Numbered from the stretch's first letter, positions 10,106 to 21,392 are shown. The stretch is DNA of 64,000 nucleotides from Meghimatium bilineatum (GCA_034231615.1 CM067314.1:4404501-4468500), one strand, 5' to 3'. Notes: generated from the sequence alone by a model not told the origin. Numbers and translations: made by a program.

Positions 10106-10969
10106 AATACAATTCAAATTATGTATGCGTTATGCGGCGATAACTGCGCTTGACATAGTTGTATTTTTTATAAGTTAGTGGCATATGTTTAAGCTGCCAG
10201 ATTCCGGCAACTATCGATTTGAAATCTCACAACATGCGTGAATATATCCAATTCTGTTCCTTCCTCCCCTCGGTATCTGTTCCTTCCTCCCCTCGGTATC
10301 TGTTCCTTCCTCCCCTCGGTATCTGTTCGCTGGAAAATGACTTTCTTTATCCTGTATCTAGCCTGATATTGCCATTCTCACCGCCTCTCATCCTCATTAA
10401 CTGTCTCACTCCGTCATCTCCTAAAACGACTTCCCTGTCATTTAGAATATGATCACCGTACTCCTCTTTGAGATGTTTCAAATGGCTAATGCTGAAAAAG
10501 GACATTTAGAAAAAAAAATAGTATTCAAATCTGTGAGATGAGATTCCTACATTTTTAAAACCAAGAGTTCTTTAATGAAGTCAATCTACCGCCAGTCTCA
10601 AGCCAGACTTAAGCCCGGCTCATTTCTCTGCTCGACCACACGCCTGTTTTGTCAGTCAGTTCTCAGTCCAGATCGGAGAAGATTGTGTCAAACGAAAAAC
10701 CCTCTAGTGTTGCTCAATTACACAAATTTTCAAGCTTTTTGCCAATGTTTTTTGTGCTGGAAAGTTTCTAGGTGTACGCTGGAAATTGGAGAACCCATTT
10801 CATAAAGTGAAGGAATAATTTTGATAAAATAAAATAGAAATATGTAGAGATCTTGTGAACCACTTCAAATACAACAGTAAACAATGATTTCAGTAATATC
10901 TAAGATAAAACCACAGAGAATGTGTTTTTCATAGATGTTCAAAGCAGATTACACATCATCATCTCAATA
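10106..10969. other. Unassigned DNA with a 23-bp triplication
   Basis: Three copies of a 23-bp unit, GTTCCTTCCTCCCCTCGGTA plus TCT, lie at 10256-10325. The 76-77 aa frames at 10219-10452 and 10575-10805 have no recognisable domain. Confidence 0.5.
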
Positions 10970-11612
10970 AAAATCATAGAATTCCAGGAGTAATCACATA
11001 ACCCAGCAATAACCATAGAACTCCAGCAGTAATCACATAACTCCAGGAGTAATCACATAACCCAGCAATAACCATAGAACTCCAGCAGTAATCACATAAC
11101 TCCAGCAGTAATCACATAACCCAGCAATAACCATAGAACTCCAGCAGTAATCACATAACTCCAGCAGTAATCACATAACCCAGCAATAACCATAGAATTC
11201 CAGCAGTAATCATATAACTCCAGGAGTAATCACATAACCCAGCAATAATCATAAACTCCAGGAGTAATCACATAACCCAGCAATAACCATAGAACTCCAG
11301 CAGTAATCACATAACCCAGCAATAACCATAGAGCTCCAGCAGTAATCATATAACTCCAGGAGTAATCACATAACCCAGCAATAATCATAGAACTCCAGCA
11401 GTAATCACAGAACCCTAGTACTAATCATAGAACTCCAGAAGCAATCACAGAACGCTAGCAGTATTCACAGAGCCCTAGTAATAATCATAGAACTCCAGGA
11501 GCAATCACAGAGCCCTAGCAGTAAGCATAGAGCCCTAGTACTAATCATATAACTCAGCTAATATATTATATAGAGCCCTAGCAGTAATCATAGAAGTCCA
11601 GCAGTAATTAAC
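10970..11612. repeat. ~20-bp minisatellite with ~59-bp higher-order unit
   Basis: Monomers of the types ATAACTCCAGCAGTAATCAC, ATAACCCAGCAATAACC and ATAGAACTCCAGCAGTAATC alternate to form a repeat of about 59 bp between 10980 and 11400. The right end (11400-11612) is more diverged, with AACCCTAGTACTAATCATAG units. Confidence 0.9.
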
Positions 11613-11785
11613 TTGTAACCGTATCCACTGAGGTGTCTTTATCAATTTTTGAATTCAAATTGAATTTGCGAAACCATAGTTTATTTTAAATTATTATTAT
11701 AAATATCTTCAGTATGTTGTTTATTAAAAGCATCTTGATCAAAACGTCCATGTATCATCTTTTCTTTTATTTTTCCTGTTGCAAC

Positions 11786-12160
11786 ATACGGCTGTGAAAC
11801 ATGGACACTAAGTAAAACAGCAGCAAAGAAGATTGACGCCTTTGAGATGAAATGCTACAGAAAGATACCTAAAATATCATGGAAGGAAAAAAGAGAAACT
11901 CAGAAATTATAAACACATTGAAGATTCCAGAGTGTTGGTTACTAAACATAATAGCAAAAATAATACATCTGTTTGGTCATATCAAGAGACACAACTGTTT
12001 AGAAAGACAAATAATGGAGGGAAGAGTACCTGGGTAGAGGAGAAAGGGCAGACCAACATTTGGACTGACGACATTAAAGATAACATGAATACATCGTTGG
12101 AAAATGCAAGCCGCATCGCCCAGGACAGAGAGGATTTCAGAGAATTCATTTGGGAAGACA
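11786..12160 (+). pseudogene. LINE C-terminal fragment
   Basis: Frame 1 from 11786 reads YGCETWTLSKT, KIDAFEMKCYRKI and ISWKEKRE before a stop. A second frame continues with LFGHIKRHNCLERQIMEG, and the next frame gives WTDDIKDNM and DREDFREFI. These are the conserved blocks after the RT domain of a non-LTR element (CETW, DAFE, FGHIKR, WTDDI), here broken by frameshifts. The middle section is very close to the copy at 16780-17105, so both descend from one family. The 102-aa frame at 11932-12240 is a shifted reading of it. Confidence 0.85.
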
Positions 12161-12204
12161 ACGTTCACATAAGAATACGTCACATAACAGTTTATAAAAC
12201 AATG

Positions 12205-12620
12205 GGGAAATGTATAAGGGAGAACAATGGAAAAATGTAGTAGGGAGAACTTTGGCAAAATGTAGTAGGGAGAAATAATGGAAAAATGTAGGAGGGAGAA
12301 ATAATGGAGAATGTAGGAGGGTGGAACAATGGAAAAATAAAGTAGGGAGAAATAATGGAGAATGTAGGAGAGTGAAACAATGGAAAATGTAGGAGGGAAA
12401 AACATTGGAAAATGTAGGAGAGATAAATATTGATAAATGTAGGATAAAGAAATAATAACAAAATGTAGGAGGGGGAAACAATAACATGTAGGGGAAGAGA
12501 AACATGTATACATGTAGGAGAAGAGATATTAATACATGTAGGGGAAGAGAGACATGTATACATGTAGGAGACAAGATATTAATACATGTAGGGGAAGAGA
12601 AACATACATGTAGAAGACAG
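12205..12620. repeat. ~26-bp minisatellite changing into a ~52-bp repeat
   Basis: From 12205 to 12475 the unit is about AATGTAGGAGGGAGAAATAATGG plus a few bases. From 12475 to 12610 it becomes TACATGTAGGGGAAGAGA alternating with a TAGGAGA variant followed by ATATTAA. The three overlapping 123-182 aa minus-strand frames are by-products. Confidence 0.85.
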
Positions 12621-12844
12621 AAGGAAGAACGAATTAAAATATATGCGGTAAATGTTATTTTAATTAGTAAGAGAAATGGCTGACGATAAATCATTTCATC
12701 AGAGATTACCTTGATATTATATTACGTCTGGGAAGAGAACTTCTGAGAAAATATTCTCTCCAGATTGAAATCTTTTGTTGGGGATGCTCCAATCTCAAAA
12801 AATTTGGTCAAGTTGACATACTAGTCAAAGACATGATCACAATA

Positions 12845-13276
12845 TACATTTATATGTCATGTGACATAGGATATTATTATATGACATGTGACATAGGACA
12901 TGCTTATAGGATATGTGACGTAGGGCATACTTATATGACATGTGACCTAGGACACACTTATATGACGAGACGTAGGATACTCTTACATGACATGTGACGT
13001 ACGACATGTTTATATGACATGTGACGTAGTACATGCTTATATGACATGTTACGTAAGACACGCTTATAGGACGAGACGTAGGAAACGCGTACATGACATG
13101 TGAAATATGACATGCTTATATGACATGTGACGTAGGACATGCTTATATGACATGTTACGTAAGACACGCTTATAGGACGAGACGTAGGAAACGCGTACAT
13201 GACATGTGAAATATGACATGCTTATATGACATGTGACGTAGGACATGCTTATATGACGAGACGAAGGACACTGAAA
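12845..13276. repeat. 27-bp minisatellite with a 108-bp higher-order duplication
   Basis: The monomer is about ATGACATGTGACGTAGGACA plus TGCTTAT. Four monomers from about 13036 to 13143 are repeated almost exactly in the next 108 bp, including GACGAGACGTAGGAAACGCG. The minus-strand frames (YVTCHISM peptides) are by-products. Confidence 0.9.
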
Positions 13277-13369
13277 ACACAATTAATAACATTGTGAAGT
13301 GAATATATAGAATAATAGGAACAACTATTACTAATAGGAACAAAAAAAAAAAACGAACAAAGAGGTGAT

Positions 13370-13640
13370 AAAAACACTTCATATGAAAAAAGATTTTATA
13401 AGGAAATAAAGATGAAACAAAATATTTTGGACACATTAAAAGACAGGACACCTTGTGGAAGACCTTACTTGAGAATGAAGTCGATGGAGGAGAACAAGAG
13501 GTAGGCAGAGATACAAGTTGGACAGAAACACGATGGATATGTTACAGTCTAGCAGATTGCACTATCAAGGCAAGAGAAGGGGCATTTTAGAGGCCTGTTG
13601 CAGCTAATCTTCGTTGCGGGGACGGCACCAAGTGAAGATC
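13370..13640 (+). pseudogene. LINE C-terminal fragment (family B)
   Basis: Broken frames encode KQNILDTLKD or YFGHIKRQDTLWKTLL, depending on register, then a WTETRW block, and end near GLLQLIF and a CGGGGACGGCACC 3' end. The same blocks occur in order in the copies at 26127-26830(-) and 57690-58145(+). It is 5'-truncated and carries frameshifts. The 3' end AATCTTCGTTGCGGGGACGG marks the family terminus. Confidence 0.75.
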
Positions 13641-14663
13641 AAATAGGTAATATACAAACATGTCAAAATGAAAAGAATCGGTCCAAATAAAGGAACTGAT
13701 CTGTAACATTGGTATAAGCAAGTTGTGCAGTTCTTTGATCGCCATAACCTGCAAACAAGCCACGTAAAGTGAAGATACAGCAAAGATTTCTTCACGTTTA
13801 AATTCACACATTATTACTTATTTACAGCAAAACCACGATATGTAATCTCAACGTTTATCCTTCGTTGTTTTGATGTTTCGTTCAAATAATCGCTAGTTTA
13901 TTAATTCTCTGCATTGAGTCATACAAGTGTATGTGTACATGTTACCATAGCAACGTCTACAAACTCCTAAGACGAGTATATTCTTCTGTGATTTATTATA
14001 AGAGCAGTATGTGCAGGGTAACGCCAGCGAGAGTAGATTCTTTCATTTTCCCAGGTTTCCTTAGTCTAAAAAATGTAGATTTGTTTGTTTTTGAAGCTGC
14101 TATTTTTGGGCTGTTTACCAGAATCTTTGGTTGGGGTAGGATAACTCTAGACATAAATGATTATTCTAGAAATAAACGTATTCAAATAGATAAGCTCTCG
14201 TACACATGGGTGCACAGGTTGATGCATCCAGTGGCTTACTCACACTTGATTTAACTCTCATGCCAAATGCAATAAAGAAAATTCTTACGTCGAAGAATAT
14301 CAACTGGAAAGAAGGAATATATGGCCACATGACGTTTTGCGATTACTATTAGTTAGCTAAGTTTCGGGTTCAAAACCAGATCGCGATGTTTTGTTTGTAA
14401 GTGCTGTTTATGAGAATCTCAGTGAATCTTCAAGGTGCTGTGATCAATTCATTCGCCTTGTGTTCATGAGATTATGGGTTCGAGTATCTAGAAGTCTTGT
14501 TTGCAAGTCAATTATTTTTAGACATTTCTCTAGGGATTATCATTTGAGCTTCGGATTTACGTGCGTACAGTGATATTCTCAGAAGGCACGTGATACTCTG
14601 CTTTGATGAGTGAAAAATACACACAAGAACATACATGTGCAACACCCTCTGATACTGATACAT
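13641..14663. other. Unassigned DNA
   Basis: No element is recognised. The 107-aa frame at 13931-14254 has no domain I know and no exon signature. B-box-like words occur at 14367 (GGGTTCAAAACC) and 14477 (ATGGGTTCGAGTATC), which may be SINE remnants. Confidence 0.45.
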
Positions 14664-15050
14664 CATTCTCTCTATAACATTCTCTCTATAACATTCTCTC
14701 TATAACGTTCTCACTATAACATTCTCTCTATAACGTTCTCTCTATAACGTTCTCTCTATAACATTCTCTCTATAACATTCTCTCTATAACATTCTCTCTA
14801 TAACATTCTCTCTATAACATTCTCTCTATAACATTCTCTCTATAACATTCTCTCTATAACATTCTCTCTATAACATTCTCTCTATAACATTCTCTCTATA
14901 ACATTCTCTCTATAACATTCTCTCTATAACATTCTCTCTATAACATTCTCTCTATAACATTCTCTCTATAACATTCTCTCTATAACATTCTCTCTATAAC
15001 ATTCTCTCTATAACATTCTCTCTATAACATTCTCTCTATAACATTCTCTA
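14664..15050. repeat. 14-bp minisatellite, about 28 copies
   Basis: The unit is ATTCTCTCTATAAC. Four GTTC variants lie in the first 120 bp, and the rest is almost invariant. Confidence 0.97.
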
Positions 15051-15107
15051 CTTACACTGAATTATAGAAACTCCGTTATAGAAACGCTGAATATCGTGTT
15101 CTTTATA

Positions 15108-15787
15108 GACACTGATTCTCGTTGTTTTTCTAGAGATTGTGAACCTCGTCTTCTTTCTAGACATGGTGAATCTCATCTTCTTTCTAGACACGGTGAACCT
15201 CTTCTTTTTTCTAGACACTGTGAACCTCTTCTTTTTTCTAGACACTGTGAACCTCATCTTCTTTCTAGACACGGTGAACCTCTTCTTTTTTCTAGACACT
15301 GTGAACCTCATCTTCTTTCTAGACATGGTGAATCTCATCTTCTTTCTAGACACGGTGAACCTCTTCTTTTTTCTAGACAGTGTGAACCTCATCTTCTTTC
15401 TAGACACGGTGAACCTCTTCTTTTTTCTAGACAGTGTGAACCTCATCTTCTTTCTAGACACGGTGAACCTCTTCTTTTTTCTAGACACTGTGAACCTCAT
15501 CTTCTTTCTAGACACGGTGAACCTCTTTTTTTTCTAGACAGTGTGAACCTCATCTTCTTTCTAGACACGGTGAACCTCTTCTTTGTTCTAGACATGGTGA
15601 ACCTCATCTTCTTTCTAGACACGGTGAAGCTCTTCTTTTTTCTAGACATGGTGAATCTCATCTTCTTTCTAGACACGGTGAACCTCTTCTTTTTTCTAGA
15701 CAGTGTGAACCTCATCTTCTTTCTAGACACGGTGAACCTCTTCTTTTTTCTAGACACTGTGAACCTCATCTTCTTTCTAGACACTCT
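15108..15787. repeat. 27-bp minisatellite, alternating 54-bp dimer, about 25 copies
   Basis: Monomers alternate between a CTCATCTTCTTTCTAGACAC type and a CTCTTCTTTTTTCTAGACAC type, each followed by GGTGAAC or TGTGAAC, so a 54-bp dimer is the real repeat. Nearly every monomer carries TCTAGA. Since 27 is a multiple of 3, several frames on both strands are open (up to 259 aa). I regard these as artefacts. Confidence 0.95.
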
Positions 15788-15904
15788 ATTCCACGACACT
15801 CTATTTCCACTACGTTTTATAATAATTCTTGTTGACTCTTTGCTCCGCCACTATGTTACACTATTTACAATTTAATAGTGGAGACAATACCCATGTATAA
15901 GGAG

Positions 15905-16235
15905 TGCGGTTAACTAGTTGATAGTGAGCTTGTTTGATATCACCGGGTTAAAACGTGCCAGGTTCGAAATCACGTTCAGTCCACACAAAAATTTCAGGTT
16001 GTGATTTCTTAGTTGACGCGACCACTCCTGAAGTCGACTCAGATGTAAATGAGTATCTGGCGGATGAGTTAGGGGAGGTAAAGACATCAAGGAAGGGAAC
16101 TCGCCAGCTAGTGGTTGTTGTGCACATGTCGACCTCGTGTATATATGACGAGTTTTCTACATCTCCAACGGGAGTTTGCTGCATGGGGCCTTCCTTTACC
16201 ATCGTATACATGTACACTAACTGTTTTTAACTATC
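15905..16235 (+). mobile_element. Probable tRNA-derived SINE
   Basis: A tRNA-like head is suggested by TAACTAGTTGATAGTGAGC (A-box region) and GCCAGGTTCGAAATCACG (B box) near 15957. A body of about 250 bp follows without a coding frame and ends near 16230. No second copy is present in the window, so the family assignment is tentative. Confidence 0.5.
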
Positions 16236-16349
16236 AATCAGTCACATTTATATTGCTAGCACCTGAAGAGTAGCACCTCCTCCACCTGTCATGCATGGCG
16301 TGAGAGGCAACTAAACATGTTGTGATGAAGTCTACTCACAATCCATGTA

Positions 16350-16642
16350 GAAGTAAAGTAAAGTAACCAATATCATTTATTAACGCCGTAGAGGAGTGAT
16401 ATATTTGCGATCTCACATTTCAGTGGCTCTGCAAATGAGGGCGGTAGCCATCTCCTTTCCCTCGCAGTCTTTACTTCCCAGATTAATCCGGTACCCTTTT
16501 AAGGTTTGGTCGACCTGGGAGCCGTCGCGATCTGAAAAACATTTCCACCTCAACTGGGGAATAAACTCAGCACCACTCATATGCTAAGCCAGTGCGCTAA
16601 CCACTGCGCTGCGCGGATCCTAACGCTAACTACTGCGCTATC
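16350..16642 (-). mobile_element. tRNA-derived SINE, copy 2, with duplicated head
   Basis: This is the same family as 4872-5141, in reverse orientation. From right to left it has an A box (AGCGCAGTGGTTAGCGCACT on the minus strand), a B-box region, the AAATGTTTTTCAGATCGC block, AGTAAAGACTGCGAGGGAAA and an ACTTTACTTTAC tail. A 9-bp direct repeat, ATCCATGTA, flanks it at 16341-16349 and 16643-16651. The head is partly duplicated: a second A-box-like segment (TAGCGCAGTAGTTAGCG on the minus strand) lies at about 16624-16642. Confidence 0.85.
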
Positions 16643-16779
16643 ATCCATGTAAAGATTGTTGAAAAGGACTCGAACCTGTCGATTTCAGTGTGCCTCGAGA
16701 TTTACAAATAGTTATTAGAGACTCACTTCCAAATAATAGCGTTCCCTTTTCCCCCGCCCGTTCTTGTAGCATTGCAAAC

Positions 16780-17105
16780 TGCATCCATGGATAGTAAAAC
16801 ATGTATCTGTGACACCAAATTGCTTTCCCACTTAAAGTATGTTGATTCCAGAGTGTTGGTTACTAAACATAACAGCAGAATTAAAACTACGTCTGTTTGG
16901 TCATATAAAGAGACACAACTGTTTAGAAAGACAAATAATGGAGGGAAGAAGATGTACTTGGGGAGAAAGGGGAGATCAAGAAGACGATGGACTGACGACA
17001 TTTAAGATAGCAGGAATACATCGTTGGAAAATGCAAGCCGCATCGTTCAAGACAGAAAGGGGTTCAGAGAGTTCATTGGGAAGACAACGCTCTGGAGAGT
17101 TTACG
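16780..17105 (+). pseudogene. LINE C-terminal fragment, second copy
   Basis: From about 16845 the sequence closely follows the copy at 11930-12160, with the blocks LFGHIKRHNCLERQIMEG, RSRRRWTDDI and KMQAAS split between two frames. Residues outside these blocks do not add up to an intact ORF. It is a dead, 5'-truncated copy of the same LINE family. Confidence 0.8.
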
Positions 17106-17404
17106 TCACATGACACACACATACGTCACATGACACACACAATATGTTAGAAACAAGTCTGGACTTGAAATTACATGTCCGCTGTACGGCGTATGAAATA
17201 CGAGTGTCCAATCTGTTATTCCTCCAGGTTCTAACACCACCACTACCACAATCATCATTATCATGTGCAACTCGCTAACACAAGCCATCATATTTCAACT
17301 CGGGTAAAGTAGAGGTGTTAGAGATAGATTGAAGTGCCAGGCGTAGATGCATTAAATTATTAGGGATATTTAGCCATTATAAGTGTCACAGTGAAATAGA
17401 GCTA

Positions 17405-17700
17405 CTAGTCTTCGTCTTCTGCGTTCGTTCTCAAACTCCTGCAGACTAGCATGATGTCGTCTGGAGAACGGAATGCGTTGTGTCATGGTTTACAGCATTG
17501 CTGCGATATCTGCACCTTTCGGCCTGACACATCCGGCTTCAGCATGGCTTTGGGTCACTGACCCTATATGGGATGGGACAGCCAACTCCATCTCATAACC
17601 TCCGTAGTCGCCTTTTACGACATGCGTGGAAGGTAAACAGTATTGTTATTCTTTGCACCCCTTTCGGGCCCCGGCAACACACGGGCGAAGCTACTAGTGA
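17405..17700 (+). mobile_element. Dispersed family E, longest copy
   Basis: The order of conserved blocks is CGTTCTCAAACTCCTGC, CTGGAGAACGGAATGCGTTG, CCTGACACATCCGGCTTCAG, GGGATGGGACAGCCAACTCC, CTTTTACGACATGCGTGGAA and CCCTTTCGGGCCCCGGC. Other copies lie at 24490-24760(-), 27715-27810(-), 31540-31810, 34655-34815, 36732-36872, 45349-45520 and 52838-53010. I see no coding capacity and no inverted terminal repeats, so the class is unknown. It is probably a non-autonomous element or the 3' end of a larger one. Confidence 0.75.
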
Positions 17701-18342
17701 TAGATTAAAGTGATAGAAATATTATAGATTAGTTAGAAGTATTAGACAAAAGTGTTAAGGTAGAAGACAGAAGTGCTAGACAGTAGTAATAGGAAAAAGT
17801 GTTAGCTAAATAAACAAACTAGAAGTAATAGCCTAGTTAAAAGAGACATCTTGATAGAAATATACGAGTTAGAGAAGTGATATTCCAATCTGGAGATCGT
17901 GGTGTGAATTCATAAGGAGATAGAGAAGTGATAGTCCATTGCCAGTGGCAGGCAAGACACATACATGAAGACGTCCCGTCAGACAGGGATAACGAACATA
18001 TCACGGGGAAGATGCAGCTTCATCAATATGAGCATGAGTAATAGACAACCACTAAAGAACAGACCACAAAAAGCCCTTCTAATGGCTACCAAACCAGACT
18101 ACGCCTTAACTTCTCACCACCATCACTGAAGTAAGGCATAACCACACCATAGTCCTTTTCAGAACTGCAACTAGAAGGCACAGCGGCAAACCCGGCTGGA
18201 TATCCCAGTTCTAGCGACAATCAGGCAAACAAGCCACAAACAACATAGGTCTCCAGACGTCCTGACATAACCAAAATAGACACCAGTCCTATGTTTAAAA
18301 AGGGGGGGGGGGTGCTTCGACCAAATGAGGCGAAACCATCAC
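17701..18342. other. Unassigned DNA
   Basis: Degenerate short repeats (AGAAGTGTTAGACA-like words) fill 17700-17830. The GC-richer stretch 17940-18330 shows no domain in any frame. A G11 run lies near 18302. Confidence 0.45.
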
Positions 18343-18420
18343 TAAACAAACATCATCATTTATCATTATTATCATCATTATAATCATCATTATTATCATC
18401 ATTATAATCATCATTATGAA
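18343..18420. repeat. ATC/ATT microsatellite
   Basis: Imperfect trinucleotide array of TCATCATTAT words. Confidence 0.9.
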
Positions 18421-19109
18421 TCACATTCTTGAAGTGAATAATGTCCCTTATACCAAGAATGACGTTAATGAACATAGCCGTGTTAGGTCATTAGGTCACG
18501 GCTATATATATATCTATCATCATCATCCTACCGCATCACAACAAGAGTCGACAGTTACCAAAAAAATAGCCGAGATTTTACTGACAGTAATATGAAGTCC
18601 TTCTCCGGATGTTCCTGCGTACTGATCATAATTTCTGTTTATGCGATTTATTGTGTTGCTTAATGTACGAGAAACTCGATGTGCGCGCACTTTGTGTCCG
18701 TTGCTAGTTAAAATCATGGGGGACTGTCCGACAAGCAAATATGAGTGACGACGTGTGAGATCAGACGCGGGATCATTCTGGAGAAGGGATTGGTATATAT
18801 GAGGTGCTTAAATTTTCCAGCTATGCTCATGAAACGTAGTTCAAGGATAGGTCATCGTGGTAGCGCATTTTGACAACCGACTCTTTATGAAATGTCATAG
18901 CATGACCTTACATATATCTGTCTATATGACCGTGGTTATGCCCCTGTTTCGACTACGCTTTGAATAAATTACATTTCTCAAGTCATAGTGTAACAGTCAC
19001 TACACCTAACCTTCATTAGTCGCCACTATTTCTTACCTCCATTGCAAGTCGCAATGTTACTATGTAGTGCTCTGCTTTCAGGATTACTCGGCTTGCAACT
19101 TGTAGGAGC
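18421..19109. other. Unassigned DNA
   Basis: I recognise no repeat, element or convincing reading frame. Confidence 0.45.
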
Positions 19110-19675
19110 TGAATGATCGTGGTTCAAATCCCGTCTACTGTCAACTGATGGTCTTGAGTTTAAATTTCAAATCCCGTCTACTGGCAACTGATGGTCTTGA
19201 GTTTAAATTTCAAATCCCGTCTACTGGCAACTGATGGTCTTGAGTTTAAATTTCAAATCCCGTCTACTGGCAACTGATGGTCTTGAGTTTAAATTTCAAA
19301 TCCCGTCTACTGGCAACTGATGGTCTTGAGTTTAAATTTCAAATCCCGTCTACTGGCAACTGAATGGTCTTGAGTTTAAATTTCACATCCCGTCTACTGT
19401 CAACTGATGGTCTTGAGTTTAAATTTCAAATCCCGTCTACTGGCAACTGATGGTCTTGAGTTTAAATTTCAAATCCCGTCTACTGGCAACTGATGGTCTT
19501 GAGTTTACATTTCAAATCCCGTCTACTGGCAACTGATGGTCTTGAGTTTAAATTTCAAATCCCGTCTACTGGCCAATGATGGTCTTGAGTTTAAATTTCA
19601 AATCCCGTCTACTGGCAACTGAATGGTCCTGAGTTCACTTCTCGTCTACTTCCAGCTAAGTGGTCCTGAGTTCAT
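19110..19675. repeat. 43-bp minisatellite containing a B-box-like core, about 12 copies
   Basis: The unit contains CAAATCCCGTCTACTGGCAA and CTGATGGTCTTGAGTTTAAA. The first copy, at 19118-19140, reads GTGGTTCAAATCCCGTCTAC. GGTTCAAATCCC is a canonical tRNA T-arm, or Pol III B box. The array therefore seems to have grown from the head of a tRNA-derived SINE. Copies near 19620-19675 are degenerate. Confidence 0.9.
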
Positions 19676-19974
19676 CATCCCGTATGTCTTCTATTTTTTG
19701 GTTCTCGATCCATCTTATTTATATTATTAACTTTCAGGCTCCGGCAATACGACTGTAATATACAAGTAACGAAAAACAGTAGACACAAAAAACTTAGCAT
19801 TCGAAAATTTCATAAAATGCGTGTATATGTATAATATAACATGCCATATTTTAATTTTGACTTGTATTACGGTAACAGATGGGATCAGGTAAACACTAAC
19901 AACCGTAAAAACTATGGAAGATCGATAAATCCTATATGAGAGTTTACAATAATTTATTGTCATTAAGTCGATGG

Positions 19975-20785
19975 TTAGAAAGCATGATTGTATACAAAAT
20001 TGGATTTTGTATGGGCGATCATGTTTCTCCGCGACTCTCTGTCTCGGTGTTGTCAATAAGCTCTGTTGGTGAGCCACAATACAAGTCCTTCTAGTAACTG
20101 TTCTCTTTGTCGTCCCCTATCTCTTCTCCCTTTGATCTTTCCAGTGGTTATTAAGTGTTCAAACTGTATTCATCTCAGCACATACCCTAGACACCTTGAC
20201 TGTCTGCCCCTAATGTTTGATATGATTGATATTTTTACATCAGCATCAATGAGAACCTCTGCATTAGTTTTCTTAGCTGTCCATGATATTTTCATCATTC
20301 TTCTCAGATACCACATTTCTGTAGCCTCTAATTCGCTTTAAATTTTGTTGTTTACAGTCCATGCTTCACATCCATAAAAAAGAATTGGTTCGGTATAGCA
20401 TCTCAGCACTCGAATCCGGGAATGCGTTGATAGTCTTCCTTTGCACAAAATGGTTCTCATTTTTTGGAATACTGATTTGGCTTGTGCTGTTCGGCTCTTT
20501 ATCTCTTTTGAGCATCTGCCTTCTGATGTTAACAGAGTGCCAATATATTTCACTTTTCCAACTTGTGCTAATTTTTTGTGTTATTAATTATTATGTTGCA
20601 TCTTGGTGGTTTATATCTCTTCGAGACAACCATTATTTCTGTTTTCTTCTTGTTTAAACTGAGGCCTTTGTTTTCACTTTCTTTCACTACTTTATCTAAC
20701 AGGGCTTGTATTTCTAGTTCGCTTCCTGCGATCAATACTGTGTCATCAGCATATCTCAAGTTATTTATAAGGCTGAATTAGTGAA
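19975..20785 (-). pseudogene. LINE reverse transcriptase and C-terminal region
   Basis: On the minus strand the coding blocks run from about 20785 to the stop at 19975-19977. First comes the catalytic motif RYADDTVLIAGSE (YADD box), then LLDKVVKESENKGLSLN with KTEIMVVSK. Next are KYIGTLLTSEGRC and EIKSRTAQAK, then YGCEAWTV, MWYLRRMMKISWT, GRQSRCLGYVLR and RGRQREQLLEGL. At least three frameshifts or stops separate the blocks. The upstream RT palm and the endonuclease are missing. This is an ORF2 relic of a non-LTR retrotransposon, and the short fragment at 31440-31565(-) belongs to the same type. Confidence 0.92.
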
Positions 20786-21126
20786 GTCATTTCACAATTA
20801 TGATTCTGAGTTTTTTACTCATCTGAATTGATTTTATCTCATATTCGAGCCACGTTGCCAAATTGAAACCTAGTGGCTATTGTTGACATGTGACCATCGA
20901 CTAATTAAGACCTTCAGTTAATAGGTAAACTATCTTCTCATGTGATTTTTTTCTGTGCTTTTATTTGGTCACTTTTTCAAGACTTTATGTCGGCAGCAAA
21001 TGATAATTACATACAAACTTGTCATGTTAGAAACTGTTTTCCCATTAACCCAGAGGTATTATATTGTAGATGGTTACGACATAACTCTTGCGAGAATTTT
21101 CATGCAGACATTAATTTCTCTACTGA
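20786..21126. other. Unassigned DNA
   Basis: I see no recognisable element. The two overlapping plus-strand frames of 60-62 aa at 20942-21137 show no motif. Confidence 0.4.
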
Positions 21127-21392
21127 ATAGATTCTAGCTTCTTGATTCTAGATTCTTGATTCTAGATTCTTGATTCTAGCTTCTTGATTCTAGATTCTTG
21201 ATTCTAGCTTCTTGATTCTAGATTCTTGATTCTATATTCTTGATTCTATATTCGTGATTTTAGATTATTCATTTTAGATTATTCATTTTAGATTCTTGAT
21301 TCTAGATTCTAGATTTTTTTATTTTTAAATATTGATTTTATACTATTGATTTTAGATTCTTGAAATTAGATTCTTGATTCTAATTCTAGAAT
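21127..21392. repeat. 14-bp minisatellite
   Basis: The unit is about GATTCTAGATTCTT, with GCTTC and TATTC variants. It becomes degenerate after 21240. Confidence 0.9.

Noticed and set aside
13931-14254. 107-aa plus-strand frame
   Set aside because: It shows no recognisable motif and no exon-like boundaries. I cannot separate it from chance.
15096-15875. 259-aa frame with SRHGEPLLF-type repeats
   Set aside because: It is produced by the 27-bp array and turns into a leucine/phenylalanine-rich shifted reading partway. No start context or domain supports a gene.
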